Below are positions 25,701 to 33,312 of a stretch of DNA of 64,000 nt, in pieces. The notes under the pieces were generated by a model. It did not search any database. It was not told where the DNA came from and was given only the letters and a program-made list of their open reading frames with translations. Each line of letters begins with the position of its first letter. The first letter of the stretch is position 1. Position numbers and translations under genes: made by a program. Origin of the DNA: Sphingomonas psychrotolerans (GTDB taxonomy: Bacteria; Pseudomonadota; Alphaproteobacteria; Sphingomonadales; Sphingomonadaceae); NCBI RefSeq assembly GCF_002796605.1, contig NZ_CP024923.1, forward strand, positions 2,769,001-2,833,000. Reading direction: 5' to 3'.

Positions 25701-25931
25701 CCCGCCATAGAGAATGTCGAGGCTCGCATCGCTCTCGACCATATCGCTGTCCCACAGCAGTGCGTCGCCGTTCAATGCGCGCGCGCTTTCCGCGGCGCGG
25801 ATGCGATACGCGGCCTGCACCTGGCCCCGCCGCTTGCCCTCTACCCGCCACGAAAGCCGCGGGCGCGGCACTTCGGTGCCGAACAGCCCTGCGACGTTTT
25901 CCGCGCGGAGATCGAGCACGCGCAAGGTCAC
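22800..25931 (-). CDS. GH78 alpha-L-rhamnosidase
   Basis: A 1043-residue multi-domain alpha-L-rhamnosidase. The N-terminal beta domains (TEVPRPRLSWRV, WFEAGLLAPEDWQGDWI) precede the (alpha/alpha)6 barrel. The catalytic signature DCPQRDERMGWTGDIQVF lies near residue 630 and the MWERWNG segment with the base Glu near 900. No signal peptide is visible after the GTG start, so the enzyme may act in the cytoplasm on imported oligosaccharides. The start overlaps the GH140 stop (GTGA). L-rhamnose is linked to apiose in RG-II side chains, which makes the pairing with GH140 meaningful. Confidence 0.92.
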   Translation of the reverse strand: MTLRVLDLRAENVAGLFGTEVPRPRLSWRVEGKRRGQVQAAYRIRAAESARALNGDALLWDSDMVESDASLDILYGGPPLAAMQRVWWSVEVRGADGETAHSEVAWFEAGLLAPEDWQGDWIEAEDEAAAADRAAGLTWIWSETALDPRLHAFRLDFDTPADLAHAEILLAGKDHLRGVWVNGEAAPLDRHFDWDSYLPFWGTLAPYVGVVRPGRNSICALVEADTAGFFPVDGGAFAALVRLHRAEGSVERIVSGPAWRLMPDPPRGWTEPGFDASGWHAPVASGANVHNDPRPAEPAMLLRTSFTARGPVTAARLYATALGAYEARINGQRVSGAVLAPEVSVARDHVLYQVYDATALAQAGENVLGAIVADGYYASAFGWRIERYGFGPAPRRFRAQLRLDYADGSSEWIATGPEWRIATSEILSSEIYDGEVMDARLARSGWDAAGFDDSDWAPAQIGDRPETRLVAQTSPLIERTGRRQAVSVGEPVPGRYVFDFGQNFSGWARIRASAPAGVTITASYAELLNPDGTADLANLRLARATDRFTLAGTGEERFEPRFTYHGFRYVEIEGYPGVPTADDVEGVIVHSACRETGTMTFADAPLLQRIWENALWSQRSNFFAVPTDCPQRDERMGWTGDIQVFLDAAAFNMEVDPFIRRFLLEVRAAQRPDGGYPIVAPQPLSFPDVVTAGWSEAGIILPWQLWQRYGDTAVIDENWDAMQGWMAFVARDNPEHIWRSGRGLDLGDWLSVDAVKPDDETTPRALCATAYWAWSAELMAQMAEATGRDADARRYRALRAAIGAVFAAEFVAADGVCGNGSQTSQILSLFMRLVPEERCAAAAQVLASEIRGRGMKLSTGFLGTPYLLDVLADAGLWEEVSGLLLQTGYPSWGYMPEQGATTMWERWNGDTGDLSMNSYNHYAFGAVVGFFYRRLAGIAPAAPGFRRIAVRPIWLPAVGRVAARFESPMGLIATATDGDSEGLTRLSLTIPANTVAEVELPAREWREAGTPIDLHPDIRAFARSDDLVRFELGSGDYDFSILP

Positions 25932-27322
25932 CGTGCCCGCACCGCAATAGCGGGGAAGCGTGCGGCCGCATCCTCGACCAGCAGCACCCAGTCGTTGCCG
26001 GGCCGGGTGTCGCCTGGTGGATCGAAGCGCCGCGTGCCGCGATTGGCGAAGCTGCCGACGGGCGTGAGGCTCCCGTCGCGCGGCGAATACCAGCGCGCCT
26101 GCACCTGCCGCCCCGAAATCGCGCCGAGCCGCATCGTGAAGGGCCGCCCGGTATAGCTGTACGCGATCGCATAGCCCGGTCCGCGGCTCGCCAGCACGCG
26201 TTCGTAGCGGACGCCATTATCGGCGATCAGCGACGGATCGGGCATGCGCTCGAGCATCGGCCGCGATTCGAACAAGGCGCGCAGATGCCGCATCTGGTTC
26301 GCACCAGGCGCGTCGATCGCCCTGTCCCAGCGCTGATCGGCTTCGAAGCTCGCCTCGTACTTGCCCGGCACGAACATCTGCATGACGTTGTTCTCGCCAT
26401 AAGTGTGCCCGAACGCGCCGGCGAGCACTGCCCACCATGCATAGCGGCGCGCATCCGCGGCGCCCCAGCGCGGCGCGCCGGGCTCGTGCAGCCCGTGGGG
26501 GACGTTCTCGTAGGAGGGCTCGCCGTCGATCACCGGCTTGGTCGGCAGTTTGATCCAGTCCTCGGCGATATAGCGCCAATTGTCTTCGCTGCGCACACTC
26601 GGCCCGTCCTGCGCATAAGAGCGGTGCCCCGATTGCACCATGTTGAAATCGAGCCACGGCGCCTCGTGGAACTGCCAGGAAGAATCGGTGCGGCCGATCG
26701 GGTGGAAGGTCATCAGATGGTCCGGGTCGATTCGCTTGATCGTCGAGCCGAGGCTCTCCCACACCAGGGTGTTGTTCTCCGACCCGGTATCGCCGCCGTT
26801 CAGCCAGATCAGGTTCGGCCGGTTGCGATAACGCTCGGCGAGGAAGCGCCCATAGACAGGCGCGGTCCTCGCGTTGAGCTGCTTGTCCTTGGCCAAAGTG
26901 CCCCAGGCCGGAACCATTGCGAGGTAGATGCCATGCGCCTCGGCGCGCGAAAGCACCCAGTCGAGATGGTCCCAATAATCATATTCGCCCGGGCGCTGCG
27001 GATCGGCGCCGGGCGTGACCCGCGGCCGGCCGGGATCGCCGTCGATCAGCGCGGGCGCGTCGTAGCGGCTGGTCATTTGCGGCGTGTGCAGGATCATCAC
27101 CTGCACCACGTTGAAGCCCTGCCGTGCGCGCGTCGCGAGATAGCGTTCGGTTTCGTCGCGATCGAGCCGGCTGAGCAACAGCCATCCGGTGTCGCCCATC
27201 CAGAAGAATGGCTCGCCCTTCGCCTCGAGATAATGGCCGTTGGCGGATACCGCGAGCGGCGGCGTAGGCCCCGGATCGGCGGCGGCAGTCAGCGCGGCGA
27301 GCAGCCCAAGCAACAGCGTCAT
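25928..27322 (-). CDS. GH140 family protein, predicted D-apiosidase
   Basis: A 464-residue DUF4038-type barrel followed by a C-terminal collagen-binding-like beta domain (VQARWYSPRDGSLTPVG). A short Sec leader (MTLLLGLLAALTAAA) points to the periplasm. The conserved acidic residues are in WLNGGDTGSEN near residue 170 and in IDGEPSYENVPHG near 265; FFWMGDTGWLL marks the barrel start. The founding member of GH140 removes apiose from galacturonic acid in RG-II, and the window encodes an apiose catabolic route. AGGAGAGAGG precedes the ATG. First gene of its operon. Confidence 0.82.
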   Translation of the reverse strand: MTLLLGLLAALTAAADPGPTPPLAVSANGHYLEAKGEPFFWMGDTGWLLLSRLDRDETERYLATRARQGFNVVQVMILHTPQMTSRYDAPALIDGDPGRPRVTPGADPQRPGEYDYWDHLDWVLSRAEAHGIYLAMVPAWGTLAKDKQLNARTAPVYGRFLAERYRNRPNLIWLNGGDTGSENNTLVWESLGSTIKRIDPDHLMTFHPIGRTDSSWQFHEAPWLDFNMVQSGHRSYAQDGPSVRSEDNWRYIAEDWIKLPTKPVIDGEPSYENVPHGLHEPGAPRWGAADARRYAWWAVLAGAFGHTYGENNVMQMFVPGKYEASFEADQRWDRAIDAPGANQMRHLRALFESRPMLERMPDPSLIADNGVRYERVLASRGPGYAIAYSYTGRPFTMRLGAISGRQVQARWYSPRDGSLTPVGSFANRGTRRFDPPGDTRPGNDWVLLVEDAAARFPAIAVRAR

Positions 27323-27381
27323 CGGTGACCTCTCTCCTTCGGCTCCCCGGCCCGGCGTATCTTCGCCGGAGCGCGCCTCAC

Positions 27382-27411
27382 TCGGTACCGGCCAGCTTCG
27401 ACAGCTGTCAA
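27382..27411 (-). promoter_or_regulatory. Candidate promoter of the GH140-GH78 operon
   Basis: On the minus strand there is TTGACA (27411-27406), an 18-base spacer and TACCGA (27387-27382). The inferred start is about 50 bases before the GH140 ATG. The element resembles those at 5698-5726 and 15083-15111. Motif match only. Confidence 0.45.
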
Positions 27412-27434
27412 TTAGAAAGGCCGATTCGTTTGTA

Positions 27435-27450
27435 TTCGAAGGTAATCGAA
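27435..27450. promoter_or_regulatory. Inverted repeat, candidate operator between GH140 and the TonB receptor
   Basis: TTCGA and TCGAA flank a 6-base spacer (27435-27439 and 27446-27450), with another TTTCGAT just downstream. It lies between the two divergent candidate promoters, where one regulator could control both units. The stretch 27323-27649 holds no large gene: it contains these promoters, this dyad and a possible leader ORF at 27510-27620. Confidence 0.35.
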
Positions 27451-27459
27451 AGAGATTGG

Positions 27460-27488
27460 TTGAGTTTCGATAAAAATCGCATTAGGCC
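27460..27488 (+). promoter_or_regulatory. Candidate promoter of the TonB receptor operon
   Basis: TTGAGT (27460-27465), a 17-base spacer and TAGGCC (27483-27488). The form agrees with the TTGACA-N17-TAnCG elements on the other operons. The leader to the receptor ATG would be about 155 bases and includes a possible small ORF. Confidence 0.4.
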
Positions 27489-27509
27489 TTGCCGTCAGGA
27501 GAGAGACAA

Positions 27510-27620
27510 ATGGGGCTGAAGGCGCGACGCGAGAACACGCGCGCAATTCACGCGGGGATGCCTTTGCCGGATGCCCCGCGCATGGCGCCCGCCCATGACC
27601 TACCTCTCCTGGTTTCGTGA
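27510..27620 (+). CDS. Possible 36-residue leader peptide ORF
   Basis: An ATG preceded eight bases upstream by AGGAG opens a 36-codon frame (MGLKARRENTRAIHAGMP...) that ends at TGA 27 bases before the receptor ribosome site and ATG region. It sits between the candidate promoter and the TonB receptor start. The good ribosome site is the main support. It has no recognisable similarity and could be chance; if translated, it may affect receptor expression. Confidence 0.3.
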   Translation: MGLKARRENTRAIHAGMPLPDAPRMAPAHDLPLLVS

Positions 27621-27649
27621 GAACAAAACAGTCGAGGGGTGGAGAGAAA

Positions 27650-30600
27650 ATGAAAACAATCGCAACATCAAAGGGTAACCGCATCGAGCGGCTGATGCGC
27701 GGCGCGTTGCTGACCGGCGCCAGCGCCGCCGCGATCTTCGCGGCTTCCACGGCCCGCGCGCAGGATGCCCCTGCCGGCGCCGCGCCGAGCGCCCAGAGCG
27801 AAGAAGCGACCGAAACCACGGGCGACATCGTCGTCACCGGCAGCCGCATCAAGAGCCCGACGCTCACTTCGCCCTCGCCGCTTCAGGCGGTGACCGCCGA
27901 GGATATCGAACGCACCGGCCGCCTCGACATCCAGGAAGTCCTCCAGTCCAATCCCTCGTTCGGCGTCCCCGGCCAGTCGCGCAACACGTCGAACTACGGC
28001 GCGCTCAGCGCCGGCCTGTCGACGGTCAATCTGCGCGGCCTCGGCGCCAACCGTACCCTGGTGCTGATCGACGGCCGCCGCGTCGTCGCCGGCGTGCCCG
28101 GTTCGGCGCAGGTCGACCTGTCGATGATCCCGAGCTCGTTCATCGAGCGCGTCGACGTGCTGACCGGCGGCGCCTCGGCGGTATATGGCTCGGACGCCGT
28201 CGCCGGTGTGGTCAACTTCATCTATCGCAAGAATTTCGAAGGCGTACAGCTCAATGCCCAGACGGGCATCTCCGAGCAGGGCGACGACAACCAATATTCG
28301 GCGAATCTCACCGCCGGCGGCAACTTCGCCGACGGGCGCGGCAATGTCATCGCCTATGCCGGCTGGTCGAAGCAGGGCGCCGTCTCGTCCGCCAGCCGCG
28401 CACGCAGCCGCTCGGACCAGACCAGCATCGGCGCGCTCCAGCGCAGCAACAACCGGACCGACGCGAACCTCACCGCCGCGCAGAACCTGTTCAAGGCGCA
28501 GCGCAACTTCTCGACCGTGGTTCCCGCGAGCACGTTCAACGCCGGCACCGCCAACTACATCGTCGACTCGGCCGGCACCGTTCGTCCGTTCAGCAGCGCG
28601 ACCGACGGCTTCGATCGGACGCCGTTCGACAATATCTCGGTGCCGATCGAGCGCCGCAACTTCGCCGCGCGGGCGAACTACCAGGTCAGCGAAGGAATCA
28701 ATTTCTTCGCCGAGGGCAGCTATGCCAACACCACGTCGAAGGGCCTGCTCGAGCCTTCGCCGCTGGTCCCTACCGGCGCGCTGGGGCTCTTCCGCCAAGG
28801 CAATGGCCGCTACAATATCGAGCAGGTTGTCACCAATCCGGCCAACGCGGCGCAATCACAGATCGTGCGCAACCCGCTGGTCCCGGCCGGGCTCTACAAT
28901 GTCGCGACCGACACCAACGGCGATGGCTTCCGTGATGTCGCGGTGTCGCGCCGCCTCGCCGAATTCGGCCAGCGCTTCGCGATCTTCGATCGCACCACCT
29001 TGCGGATGGTCGTCGGCGCCGAAGGCAAGCTCGGCGACAAATGGAATTGGGACGTCTCGTATAATTGGGGCAAGACCACTGCCGACAGCCGGCTGACCGG
29101 GCTGATCAACCAGGATCGCGCGGTCCAGGCGCTGAACGTCATCCAGGATGTCTATGACGCCAATGGCAACGGCAACACCGCCGAGGCGATCTGCGCAAGC
29201 GCCGAAGCCCGCGCGCAGGGCTGCGTGCCGTGGAACGTCTATGGCGCGGGCAAGGCGTCCGCGGCGTCGATCGCCTGGTTGGGTGTCGATTCCACGCGCA
29301 ACGCTGTACAGACGCTCGACGTCGCGGCGGCCAACCTTTCGGGATCGCTGTTCGATCTGCCCGCCGGCGCGGTGCAGGTCGCGCTGGGCGCCGAATATCG
29401 CAAGGAATCGAGCAGCGAGGTCTTCGATCCCCTCTCGATCGCGGCGCGCAACGCCTATGTCCAGCAGACCAACACCTCGGGGCATTTCGACGTCAAGGAG
29501 CTGTTCGGCGAGCTCGTCGTCCCGCTGATCCACGACACCCCGTTCATCCACAGCCTGACGCTGCGCGGCGCCGCGCGCATGTCCGATTACTCCACGGTTG
29601 GCACCTTCTACGCCTGGAACGCCGGCGTCGAATGGGCGCCGATCCCCGACATCCGCTTCCGCGGCGTCTATGCCCACGCGGTGCGCGCGCCCAATATCGG
29701 CGAACTGTTCGCCGCGCCGGCGATCAGCATCTCGTCGGTCAACGATCCCTGCGCCGGTGTCACCGCGACGAGCACCGGCACGACCAGCACCACCTGCCGC
29801 GCCGATGCCGGCGTCGCCGCGAACATCGCCGCCAACGGCGTGTTCACGCTCAGCCAGTCGGATCTTCAGGGCGTCGGTGGGCTCAACGTCAGCAACCCGA
29901 ACATCCAGGAGGAATCGGCGCGCACCTGGACCTTTGGCGCAGTGATCAACCCGATCTCGATCCACGCGCTGCGCAACCTCACGCTCACCGTCGATTATTA
30001 CAACATCAAGCTCGACGACGCGATCGCACGCACCAGCCGCGATTTCATCCTCCAGCAATGCTATCTCAACAATGACCCGGACTTCTGCTCGCTGATTTCG
30101 CGCCGCACCATCGCGTCGGGCCCGTACAGCGCCGGTTCCATCCAGCTGGTCAATTCGCAGCTGATCAACAGTGGCGGGGCATCAACCGAAGGCGTCGACA
30201 CCACTTTGTCCTGGCGCCTGCCGCTCGGCGGCGCGACCGCGAGCTTCGCGGCGAGCTGGACCCATCTGATCCGCCAGGGCGGCATCCCGCTGACCGGCGC
30301 GGCGTTCGATCGTTCGGACGGCGAGATCAACACGCCCAAGGATCGCGCCAGCTTCTCGGTCGGCGTCGACACCGACAGCTTCGGAGTCAACTTTAACGGC
30401 CAGTATATCGGCGCGTCCTATCTGGACGATCAGTATCGCGCGCGCTTCCTGCTCGCCGACGGGGCGCTGCCCGACAAGAAGTATTTCCGCGTCGACTCGG
30501 CTTTCTATGCCGACATGCAAATGCGGTTCACCGTCGACAAGGGCTTCGAGTTCTTCGCCGGCGTCAACAATCTGCTCGATACCCAGCCGGCGCCGGTGAT

Positions 30601-30700
30601 CACCGGCCTCACCGGCAGCGTGACCGGAACCGAGACCGCGGCGGGCACCTACGACCCGATCGGCCGCCGCTATTATTCGGGCGTCCGCCTCAAATTCTGA
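27650..30700 (+). CDS. TonB-dependent receptor
   Basis: A 1016-residue outer-membrane receptor. The leader (TGASAAAIFAASTARAQ) is followed by IVVTGSRI, a plug domain (RTLVLIDGRRV, VLTGGASAVYGSDAVAGVVNF) and a barrel ending YYSGVRLKF. The ATG at 27650 has GGAGAG seven bases upstream; an earlier ATG at 27617 adds a non-leader-like stretch. It is divergent from the GH140-GH78 operon and followed by a terminator, so it probably imports RG-II side-chain oligosaccharides cut by periplasmic enzymes. The substrate is inferred from context. Confidence 0.92.
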   Translation: MKTIATSKGNRIERLMRGALLTGASAAAIFAASTARAQDAPAGAAPSAQSEEATETTGDIVVTGSRIKSPTLTSPSPLQAVTAEDIERTGRLDIQEVLQSNPSFGVPGQSRNTSNYGALSAGLSTVNLRGLGANRTLVLIDGRRVVAGVPGSAQVDLSMIPSSFIERVDVLTGGASAVYGSDAVAGVVNFIYRKNFEGVQLNAQTGISEQGDDNQYSANLTAGGNFADGRGNVIAYAGWSKQGAVSSASRARSRSDQTSIGALQRSNNRTDANLTAAQNLFKAQRNFSTVVPASTFNAGTANYIVDSAGTVRPFSSATDGFDRTPFDNISVPIERRNFAARANYQVSEGINFFAEGSYANTTSKGLLEPSPLVPTGALGLFRQGNGRYNIEQVVTNPANAAQSQIVRNPLVPAGLYNVATDTNGDGFRDVAVSRRLAEFGQRFAIFDRTTLRMVVGAEGKLGDKWNWDVSYNWGKTTADSRLTGLINQDRAVQALNVIQDVYDANGNGNTAEAICASAEARAQGCVPWNVYGAGKASAASIAWLGVDSTRNAVQTLDVAAANLSGSLFDLPAGAVQVALGAEYRKESSSEVFDPLSIAARNAYVQQTNTSGHFDVKELFGELVVPLIHDTPFIHSLTLRGAARMSDYSTVGTFYAWNAGVEWAPIPDIRFRGVYAHAVRAPNIGELFAAPAISISSVNDPCAGVTATSTGTTSTTCRADAGVAANIAANGVFTLSQSDLQGVGGLNVSNPNIQEESARTWTFGAVINPISIHALRNLTLTVDYYNIKLDDAIARTSRDFILQQCYLNNDPDFCSLISRRTIASGPYSAGSIQLVNSQLINSGGASTEGVDTTLSWRLPLGGATASFAASWTHLIRQGGIPLTGAAFDRSDGEINTPKDRASFSVGVDTDSFGVNFNGQYIGASYLDDQYRARFLLADGALPDKKYFRVDSAFYADMQMRFTVDKGFEFFAGVNNLLDTQPAPVITGLTGSVTGTETAAGTYDPIGRRYYSGVRLKF

Positions 30701-30729
30701 TGTTCCCCGGCCATTTTGGCCTCCATCTG

Positions 30730-30759
30730 GGGCGGCGCCGCGGCGTCGCCCTTTTTTTT
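30730..30759 (+). terminator. Rho-independent terminator after the TonB receptor
   Basis: A 9-bp GC-rich stem with one G-T pair (30730-30738 with 30743-30751), a 4-base loop and eight T residues (30752-30759). It lies 29 bases after the receptor stop and before the sialidase-like gene, which therefore probably has partial read-through or its own promoter. Confidence 0.88.
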
Positions 30760-30807
30760 GTACCGGCCCGTTTCTGCGCCACAATCGCGTCAACCGGAGA
30801 GTATGTA

Positions 30808-31878
30808 ATGACTCGAACCCTTGCCCTGCTCGCTGCAACGGTCCTGAGCACGGCGGTGCTACCGCCTTCTTTCGCCCAAGTAGCGCCCGCCAATCCGGAA
30901 CTGCTCCGCGAGTTCATCTACACACAGGCGCCCTATCCGCAGGCGCACGCCTCGACTCTCGTCGAGCTCAAATCGGGCATACTCGCCGCGGCGTGGTTCG
31001 GCGGCACGGGCGAACGCAACCCCGATGTCGAGATCTGGTTCGCGCGTCGCGGCCCCAACGGGTGGGAACGTCCCGCCTCGGTCGCCAACGGCGTCCAGCC
31101 GAGCGGCCCACGCCTCCCCACATGGAACCCCGTCCTGTTTCAGGATCCCGCCGGTGCGCTCCACCTCTTCTACAAGGTTGGCCCCAGCCCCGCGGCCTGG
31201 TGGGGCATGGAGATCCATTCGACTGACGAGGGCAAGACCTGGAGTGCGCCCCGCCGCCTCCCCGACGGCATTCTCGGCCCGATCAAGAACAAGCCCGTCC
31301 AGCTTGCCAATGGCGACTGGCTGTCGCCCTCGAGCACCGAGCAGCCGGGAAACATCTGGAAGCTCCACTTCGAACGAAGCACCGACAAGGGCGCGACATG
31401 GAAGCGGACCGCCCCGGTGGAATCGCCAGTGCATCTGGATGCGATCCAGCCGAGCATCCTCTTTCACAAGGATGGCGTGCTCGAAGCGGTGGCGCGCACC
31501 CGCCAGGGCGCGCTCGCGATGACCTGGTCGAGGGACAATGGCGTGACCTGGTCGCCGCTCGCCGCGATCGACTTGCCCAATCCCAATTCAGGGACTGACG
31601 CAGTGACGCTCCGCGACGGCCGTCAGCTGATCGTCTACAATCACAGCGGACATCGCGTCGATCAGCCGGGCAAGGGACCGCGCTGGCCGCTCAATATCGG
31701 GCTCTCCGACGACGGCGTGACGTGGCGCAACGTGCTGACGCTCGAATCCGCGCCGCTCCCCAGCGGATATGCCTACCCCGCCGTGATCCAGACCCGCGAT
31801 GGGCTGGTCCACGTCACGTACACCCATAACCGCGAGCGCGTCCGCCACGTGGTGATCGACCCGCGCCGATTGCGCTGA
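30808..31878 (+). CDS. Sialidase-like exported protein with Asp-box (BNR) repeats
   Basis: A 356-residue exported protein with a Sec leader ending SFAQ near residue 24. It belongs to the BNR_2 six-bladed propeller group. Asp-box repeats are visible: STDEGKTW, STDKGATW, SRDNGVTW and a weaker SDDGVTW. The sequence AAAWFGGTGERNPDVEIW near residue 60 marks this subgroup, usually annotated as exo-alpha-sialidase without proof of activity. In an RG-II setting the acidic sugars Kdo and Dha are more plausible substrates than sialic acid. GGAGA precedes the ATG. Six bases separate its stop from the convergent MFS stop. Confidence 0.82.
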   Translation: MTRTLALLAATVLSTAVLPPSFAQVAPANPELLREFIYTQAPYPQAHASTLVELKSGILAAAWFGGTGERNPDVEIWFARRGPNGWERPASVANGVQPSGPRLPTWNPVLFQDPAGALHLFYKVGPSPAAWWGMEIHSTDEGKTWSAPRRLPDGILGPIKNKPVQLANGDWLSPSSTEQPGNIWKLHFERSTDKGATWKRTAPVESPVHLDAIQPSILFHKDGVLEAVARTRQGALAMTWSRDNGVTWSPLAAIDLPNPNSGTDAVTLRDGRQLIVYNHSGHRVDQPGKGPRWPLNIGLSDDGVTWRNVLTLESAPLPSGYAYPAVIQTRDGLVHVTYTHNRERVRHVVIDPRRLR

Positions 31879-31884
31879 GGCCGC

Positions 31885-33180
31885 TCACGCCGGCGCGACG
31901 CGTTCCTCGTCGAGTTCGTCGAGCGATTTGCCTTCGTTGCGCGGGGCGCCAAGGAAGCCGATCAGGCCGCTGATCACGAGGAAGCCGGTGAGGATCCACG
32001 CGAGCGTGGTGAACCCCGTCGCGGTCAGCATCGGCACGAAGAAGCTGAACACGCCCAAGGTCACCCGGACGACTGCGAACATCACCCCCTGCGCGGTGCT
32101 GCGCAGCAAGGTCGGGAACATCTCGCCGCTCCACAGCTGGAAAAAGCATTGCGCGCCGAAGCCTTGGCCGAACGCCATCAGGAACACGTGGATCAGCGCG
32201 ACCGGCAAGGTGAGCGGGAATATCGCGAGCAACGCCATGCCCACCACCTGGATCACTGCCGAGGCGAGGAACATCATCCGCTGGTTCACCCGGTCGGAGA
32301 ACCGCATGAAGATCAACCAGATCGACAGCATGCCGATCAGGAAGCTCAGCGCCTGAATCGCCACCGAGGCGACTTGGCTCTGATTGCCCACGGTGCGCAG
32401 GATATAGGGGAAGAAGAAGCCATTGGTTCCCGCCCACAGGTTCCAGAACACGTACATGCCGGCGAGGAACGCCATCGATCGGATGTGCTGGCGGGTGAAC
32501 AGGTCGCGAAGCCGTGCCCGCTCGGGTGCCGGTCCGCCGGCTTTGGCGCTGGCCTGCGCCTCCAGCCAGCGTTCGGATTCGGGCATTCGCGATCGCAGGA
32601 ACGTCAGCGCCACCGCGAGGATGGCGAGATGCGCGAATACGATGCGCGCACCCAGCAGGCCGAGCGGCGAGAGCACGAGGAACATCAGCAGCACGACGAC
32701 GGGTCCCAGATACCAGAGCACCTGCGCGACGCCGCTATGCTTTCCGCGCTCGCGGTCCGGCGCCATTTCAAGGATCAGCGACCACGAAGCGGGAATGTCG
32801 GCGCCCACCGCCAGCCCGACGAGAAAGAAGCCGAGCACGATCATCCACGCGTTCATCGCGAAGATCAGCCAGAGCATGCCGAACGCGTAGAACAGCATGT
32901 CGTATTGGTAGATCTTCTTGCGCCCGAATAGATCGCACATCCGCCCGCCGATCAGCGCGCCGATCCCCGCCGCGATCGCATTCGGGCCGAACGCGCCGAG
33001 CAGCCCGACCAGATTATTGTCGAGATGATAGGCTTCGACCCACAATGCCAGCGCCGCCGATCCGGCGACGATCGAACCCGAATCGATGTAATTGGCCAGC
33101 CCCGCGAGGATGGTGTTCTTCCAATCTTCCGGCTTGCTGCCGCCAGCCTGCCCGGGCTGTCCGGCGATCGTCGCTGTCAT
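31885..33180 (-). CDS. MFS transporter, sugar porter type
   Basis: A 431-residue, 12-helix major facilitator. The sugar-porter features are GGRMCDLFGRKKIY between helices 2 and 3, AVGADIPASWSLILEMAPDRERGKH at helices 4-5, and PESERWLEAQ after helix 6. CGGGAGAG precedes the ATG. It stands alone on the minus strand, divergent from the Dld-type gene and near the apulose kinase cluster. Uptake of apiose or another released monosaccharide is a reasonable guess. Confidence 0.88.
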   Translation of the reverse strand: MTATIAGQPGQAGGSKPEDWKNTILAGLANYIDSGSIVAGSAALALWVEAYHLDNNLVGLLGAFGPNAIAAGIGALIGGRMCDLFGRKKIYQYDMLFYAFGMLWLIFAMNAWMIVLGFFLVGLAVGADIPASWSLILEMAPDRERGKHSGVAQVLWYLGPVVVLLMFLVLSPLGLLGARIVFAHLAILAVALTFLRSRMPESERWLEAQASAKAGGPAPERARLRDLFTRQHIRSMAFLAGMYVFWNLWAGTNGFFFPYILRTVGNQSQVASVAIQALSFLIGMLSIWLIFMRFSDRVNQRMMFLASAVIQVVGMALLAIFPLTLPVALIHVFLMAFGQGFGAQCFFQLWSGEMFPTLLRSTAQGVMFAVVRVTLGVFSFFVPMLTATGFTTLAWILTGFLVISGLIGFLGAPRNEGKSLDELDEERVAPA

Positions 33181-33312
33181 GGTGGTCGCTCTCCCGATCC
33201 CGCTTGCCGGGAGGCTGCGGATTTGCGATCAGGAATATATCGAAGAAATTCGAAAGTCCATCCGGCTCGGTGACTGTTCGAAATGCAATGGTCGCCTCAG
33301 GAATCCGCACCG

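Noticed and set aside
30808..31878. Sialic acid utilisation gene
   Set aside because: No sialic acid lyase, kinase or transporter genes in the window.
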